Shown piece by piece: positions 61,026-64,000 of a stretch of 64,000 nucleotides of DNA. The position numbers were made by a program, and so were the translations under genes. The notes under the pieces are model-generated. The model had not been told where the DNA came from, did no database searches, and worked only from the letters and a program-made list of their open reading frames with translations. The stretch's first letter is position 1. Each line of letters starts with the position of its first letter. Source of the stretch: Sorangium aterium (GTDB taxonomy: Bacteria; Myxococcota_A; Polyangia; Polyangiales; Polyangiaceae); assembly GCF_028368935.1 (NCBI RefSeq), contig NZ_JAQNDK010000003.1, forward strand, positions 558,001 through 622,000, in the 5' to 3' direction.

Positions 61026-63871
61026 ACGTTGACCTCCTCGGGCAAGCCGACTCGGCCGATGGCGATCGCGGCCGTGTCGCCGTCGGACAGAGCTGGATCG
61101 TCGCGCTCTCGGCTCGAAATGAGCAAGAGCTTCGGCGCCTCGCCGGATCGATGCGCGAGTGGCTGTCGCGTGGGCGCAACGGGATCTCAATGGGAGATTT
61201 GAGTCGAGCGTTGAACGTGGGACGCACCCATTTCGGCGTGCGATTCTGCGGGCTCTTCGACTCGCTCGACGACCTCTCGGCCGCGCTCGAGCGGCGGGCG
61301 GCCGGGGAGGCGCCGCGACGTGCCGATGTCGAGGGTCCGCGGCTGTCGCTCGAGACCGCGACGAGCGCTTTGGAAGAGAGCGGCACGGGGCCGGAGGCGC
61401 GCAGGGCGGCGCTGGAAGCCGTCTGCGACTGGTACCGGCAGGGAGCCGATATTGATTGGCGACGTGTGTGCGGCGACCCGTCGGAGGGGGCCCCATTCGA
61501 CCTGCCGGCCTACCCATTCACGGATGTCGACTTCTGGTTTCAGGCCGAAAGGCCCCATTCGGCCCTATCGGGCGCGCGGCCCTGGACGCTGGATTCATTC
61601 TGGGATGCGGACCTATCCAGGTTGGGTCGTCAAGGCTTCGCGAAGCTCTTGGGTGACGATGATGCGAGCGTCCTTCAGCATCGCGTCGAGGGGGCGCCCC
61701 TGGTCCATGCTGCGTTCTATTTCGAGCTCGCTTTTGCCGGCCTGAAGGCGTTGCGATGCCGGTTTGACGGCTTGCGATGGCGTTCTTGCGTTTGGGCGAA
61801 CCACCTCGTGCTCGGCCGGCGCGTGCCCGTGTGCCTATGGCTGCGGGACGACGGCGACACGGCCTCGTTCGAGATAGGGCTCGGGAGCGAGACGACGGAA
61901 GAGATCGTCATGCAGGGGCAATGGGAAACAGATAGCCGCGGCCCGGTTCCACCGTTTCCGGACACGTTCCCCTCCGGAGCGGCGCGCGAGCGCGCCACGG
62001 CGGCGGCGGTCTACGACACGCTGGCGGATCGGGGGGTGGAGTATGCGCTGAACGCGCGGCTCATCGAATCGATCAACCTGTGGGCGGCGGACGAGGCGTG
62101 GGTCGAGCTCTCGTCCCTGGCACCCGAGAGCGACCGGCAAGAGCCGGTGAGGCGAGCGTTCTTCGCGGCGCTCCAGGCGGCGGAGTTCTTGATCGCCCGA
62201 TCCTCGGAGGCTCCGGCCGTGGTGGAGAGAATCGAATCTATCGCCATCGCGGACGCCACGCGCGAGCCGCGGTTCGCGCGTGTCCGATCGACGGCGAGCG
62301 AGCATGGGGCGCCGACCTACGATATTGTCGTTTTCGACGTGAATCGCGAAGTCGTTGTCGTCATCGAGCAGGTGCTCTTTCAGCTGGTGGGCGGGGCGCG
62401 CGGCGCCGGGGGCCGACTCGATCAGGTCACGCGCGGTCCGATGCTGGCGCGCCCGCGCCTCGTGGCGTGCCCTCCCGACGTGAGAGCCCCTTCGACCATC
62501 GGCGAGAGCGTGTTGATCTTCGACACCGACGATCGCCTCGCTCGACGAGTTCGGGAGAGCGAGCGCGACGCGGGCGTCGCCCTCGTCTTACCCGGAGCGG
62601 AGTTCCGCCGGTGTGACGCGCTGACGTACACGATCGACGTCACCCGAGGCGAGCACTACACCGCGCTGCTCGAAGCGCTGCGCGGCGAGAGCTTCGTACC
62701 TGGACACATCGTCCATCGTTGGGCCAAAGGTGACTTCGGCTACCGGCCCAATCAGATCGACTCGCAGCTCGACCACGGCGTGCGCTCGCTCTACTGGATG
62801 GCCCGTGCTCTCGTCGCCGCGCGGTGGGATCGCCCGTTGCAATTCCTGGTTTGGTACGGCGGGCGTCCGGAGCTCGTGCAGCCCCTCGGCGCGTCGGCGA
62901 CCGGCTTGCTGCGAGCGTTCGCCTTGGAGCAAGCACGCACCACCGTGCGCGCGGTGGAAGACGCCTGGTCGGAAGACGATCCGGTCAAAGCCGAGGTCAT
63001 GCTCCGAGCGGAGCTCGCCGTCTGGTCGGGCGACATCGAGGTTCGCTACGATAGCGGCGGACGTTGGGCGAAGACGTGGGAGCTCGTGTCGCCCTTGCCG
63101 GCGCCGGCCCCGCATCCGGTGCGCGCGCACGGTACGTACGTGCTCACGGGCGGCCTCGGTGGCCTCGGGCTGTTGTTCGCGGAGCGCTTCGCGCGGCTCG
63201 CGCCGGTGAACCTCGTGCTCGCTGGACGATCGGCGCCCACGCCGCGGCAGGAAGACGTCATGGCGCGCTGCCGCGCCTTGGGGAGCCGAGTCACGTTCGT
63301 GCGATGCGACGTCACCCGTCAGGATGAGGCGGACGAGCTCGTGGCGCGGGTGCGCGCGGAGTACGGGCCGATCCACGGCGTTGTTCATGCGGCAGGCGTG
63401 CTGCGTGATGGTCTCGTGGCGACCAAAGGGCTCGATGCCCTGAACGAGGTCATCGCTCCGAAGATCGCGGGGACCGTTCACCTCGACATTGCCACGCGTC
63501 GCGAGCCGCTCGACTTCTTCGTGATGTTCTCGTCGCTCGTCGGCGCCGTGGGCAACGTGGGTCAAGCGGACTTCGCGGCGGCCAACGCGTTCCAGCTGGC
63601 GTTCGCCGAGTTGCGAGAGGCGCAGCGGGTGACCTCCGAGCGTGCGGGGGTGACTCGCGCGATCGCTTGGGGCCATTGGCACGAAGGCGGTATGCGAGTG
63701 ACCGATGACGTGGACTCGGCGCTCGCTGCGCGCGGGATGGTTTCACTGTCGAACGAGGTGGGCTTCGCGCTGTTCGACGAGGCGCTCCGCGCGGAGGCTC
63801 CGGCCCTGATCGCCGCGCAGGGTGACTCGTCGAAGCTGCTGTCGCTGCTCACGAAAGCTGGCCGAGGCTGA
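61022..63871 (+). CDS. Trans-AT PKS protein: KS-flanking domain, degenerate DH, KR
   Basis: PKS subunit of 949 residues with no KS and no ACP. Residues 25-180 are the post-KS flanking/linker domain (WIVALSARNEQELRRLAGSM, and FDLPAYPFTDVDFWF at its end). A DH-like double hotdog follows (about 190-470). Its first motif reads HRVEGAPLVH at 220, where HxxxGxxxxP is expected, and the second reads FAALQ instead of DxxxQ. The KR starts at TGGLGGLGLLF near 706 and keeps Lys (PKIAGT), Ser (FSSLVG) and Asn (AANAF). Its catalytic Tyr is Phe851 (GQADFAAAN). The next gene begins 4 bp on with an ACP. Both reductive-loop domains are probably inactive. Confidence 0.88.
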   Translation: MNVDLLGQADSADGDRGRVAVGQSWIVALSARNEQELRRLAGSMREWLSRGRNGISMGDLSRALNVGRTHFGVRFCGLFDSLDDLSAALERRAAGEAPRRADVEGPRLSLETATSALEESGTGPEARRAALEAVCDWYRQGADIDWRRVCGDPSEGAPFDLPAYPFTDVDFWFQAERPHSALSGARPWTLDSFWDADLSRLGRQGFAKLLGDDDASVLQHRVEGAPLVHAAFYFELAFAGLKALRCRFDGLRWRSCVWANHLVLGRRVPVCLWLRDDGDTASFEIGLGSETTEEIVMQGQWETDSRGPVPPFPDTFPSGAARERATAAAVYDTLADRGVEYALNARLIESINLWAADEAWVELSSLAPESDRQEPVRRAFFAALQAAEFLIARSSEAPAVVERIESIAIADATREPRFARVRSTASEHGAPTYDIVVFDVNREVVVVIEQVLFQLVGGARGAGGRLDQVTRGPMLARPRLVACPPDVRAPSTIGESVLIFDTDDRLARRVRESERDAGVALVLPGAEFRRCDALTYTIDVTRGEHYTALLEALRGESFVPGHIVHRWAKGDFGYRPNQIDSQLDHGVRSLYWMARALVAARWDRPLQFLVWYGGRPELVQPLGASATGLLRAFALEQARTTVRAVEDAWSEDDPVKAEVMLRAELAVWSGDIEVRYDSGGRWAKTWELVSPLPAPAPHPVRAHGTYVLTGGLGGLGLLFAERFARLAPVNLVLAGRSAPTPRQEDVMARCRALGSRVTFVRCDVTRQDEADELVARVRAEYGPIHGVVHAAGVLRDGLVATKGLDALNEVIAPKIAGTVHLDIATRREPLDFFVMFSSLVGAVGNVGQADFAAANAFQLAFAELREAQRVTSERAGVTRAIAWGHWHEGGMRVTDDVDSALAARGMVSLSNEVGFALFDEALRAEAPALIAAQGDSSKLLSLLTKAGRG

Positions 63872-63874
63872 CCC

Positions 63875-64000
63875 ATGCAGGAGACGCGAGATCAAACGTT
63901 CGTGCGCGTTCAGGCGGTGCTCTGTCGGATCGCCGATGCGCTCCTCAAGCGGGGGCAGGGCGCCGCTGATCCAGAGCGCACGTTGCCCGAGCACGGCTTC
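63875..64000 (+). CDS. PKS protein starting with an acyl carrier domain, 5' part
   Basis: Only 42 codons are in the window. The ATG lies 3 bp after the preceding stop. The text VRVQAVLCRIADALLKRGQG followed by DPERTLPEHGF is the first helix and loop of an acyl carrier protein; the Ser-bearing GxDS motif should come just past the edge. It presumably supplies the ACP missing from the previous protein and continues the assembly line. Confidence 0.75.
   Translation, partial: MQETRDQTFVRVQAVLCRIADALLKRGQGAADPERTLPEHGF

Noticed and set aside
55122-64000. Second copy of the tRNA-Lys 3' end (attR)
   Set aside because: No repeat of the ggttcgagtccctgtcgacc segment was seen to the right edge; the other end of any island must be outside the window or lost.

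Overview
The window is very GC-rich with long open frames on both strands. A MYXO-CTERM-type surface protein, many TPR and lipoproteins, DUF4112 and DUF309 proteins and the start of a trans-AT polyketide cluster all point to a myxobacterium (Myxococcota), most likely a Sorangium-like member of the Polyangiales. The genus is an inference from gene content.

Bases 1-54,900 are mostly chromosomal backbone. In order: rpsB (3' part)-tsf; a polysaccharide deacetylase; a translationally coupled ATPase/TPR pair (2.8-6.1 kb); a hypothetical gene and a CrcB fluoride channel; an AAA ATPase with a PD-(D/E)XK-like tail; an orphan MlaF-type ABC ATPase; CheR; glnD coupled to a TPR lipoprotein; parA-parB; a 53-residue acidic protein; the protein quality-control block tig-clpP-clpX-lon; purH; a second, zinc-finger-fused ParA with a small ribbon-helix-helix-like protein; a Bax-inhibitor-1 family protein; outer-membrane, TPR and molybdopterin proteins; an RluD-type pseudouridine synthase divergent from glgA; a three-gene envelope cluster (barrel, YtkA-like lipoprotein, MYXO-CTERM propeller); a GAF-PAS-GAF sensor; hflX; DUF309; a lone response regulator; an L,D-transpeptidase; and a two-S1-domain RNA-binding protein.

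At 55.05 kb lies tRNA-Lys(UUU). Immediately beyond it, on the minus strand, is a decayed chimera of a MoxR/RavA-type ATPase and a tyrosine-integrase C-terminus. It is followed by gene-poor sequence, a DUF6178 gene, an IS21 transposase remnant and a comparatively AT-rich tract. This looks like the scarred edge of an integrated island. From 59.6 kb an HMG-CoA-synthase-like beta-branching enzyme and a PKS protein begin a trans-AT polyketide locus that runs off the right edge. The PKS protein has a post-KS flanking domain, a degenerate DH and a KR whose catalytic Tyr is Phe. It carries neither KS nor ACP, and the next gene opens with an ACP.

The most unusual signals are three. (1) Between the zinc-finger ParA and its RHH-like neighbour, a 32-33 bp tandem repeat forms an unbroken relay of mini-ORFs in which every stop overlaps or abuts the next start. 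(2) The first PKS subunit has both catalytic domains degenerate. (3) The tRNA-Lys-linked ravA/integrase chimera. Several nested palindromes and short tandem arrays sit between backbone genes.
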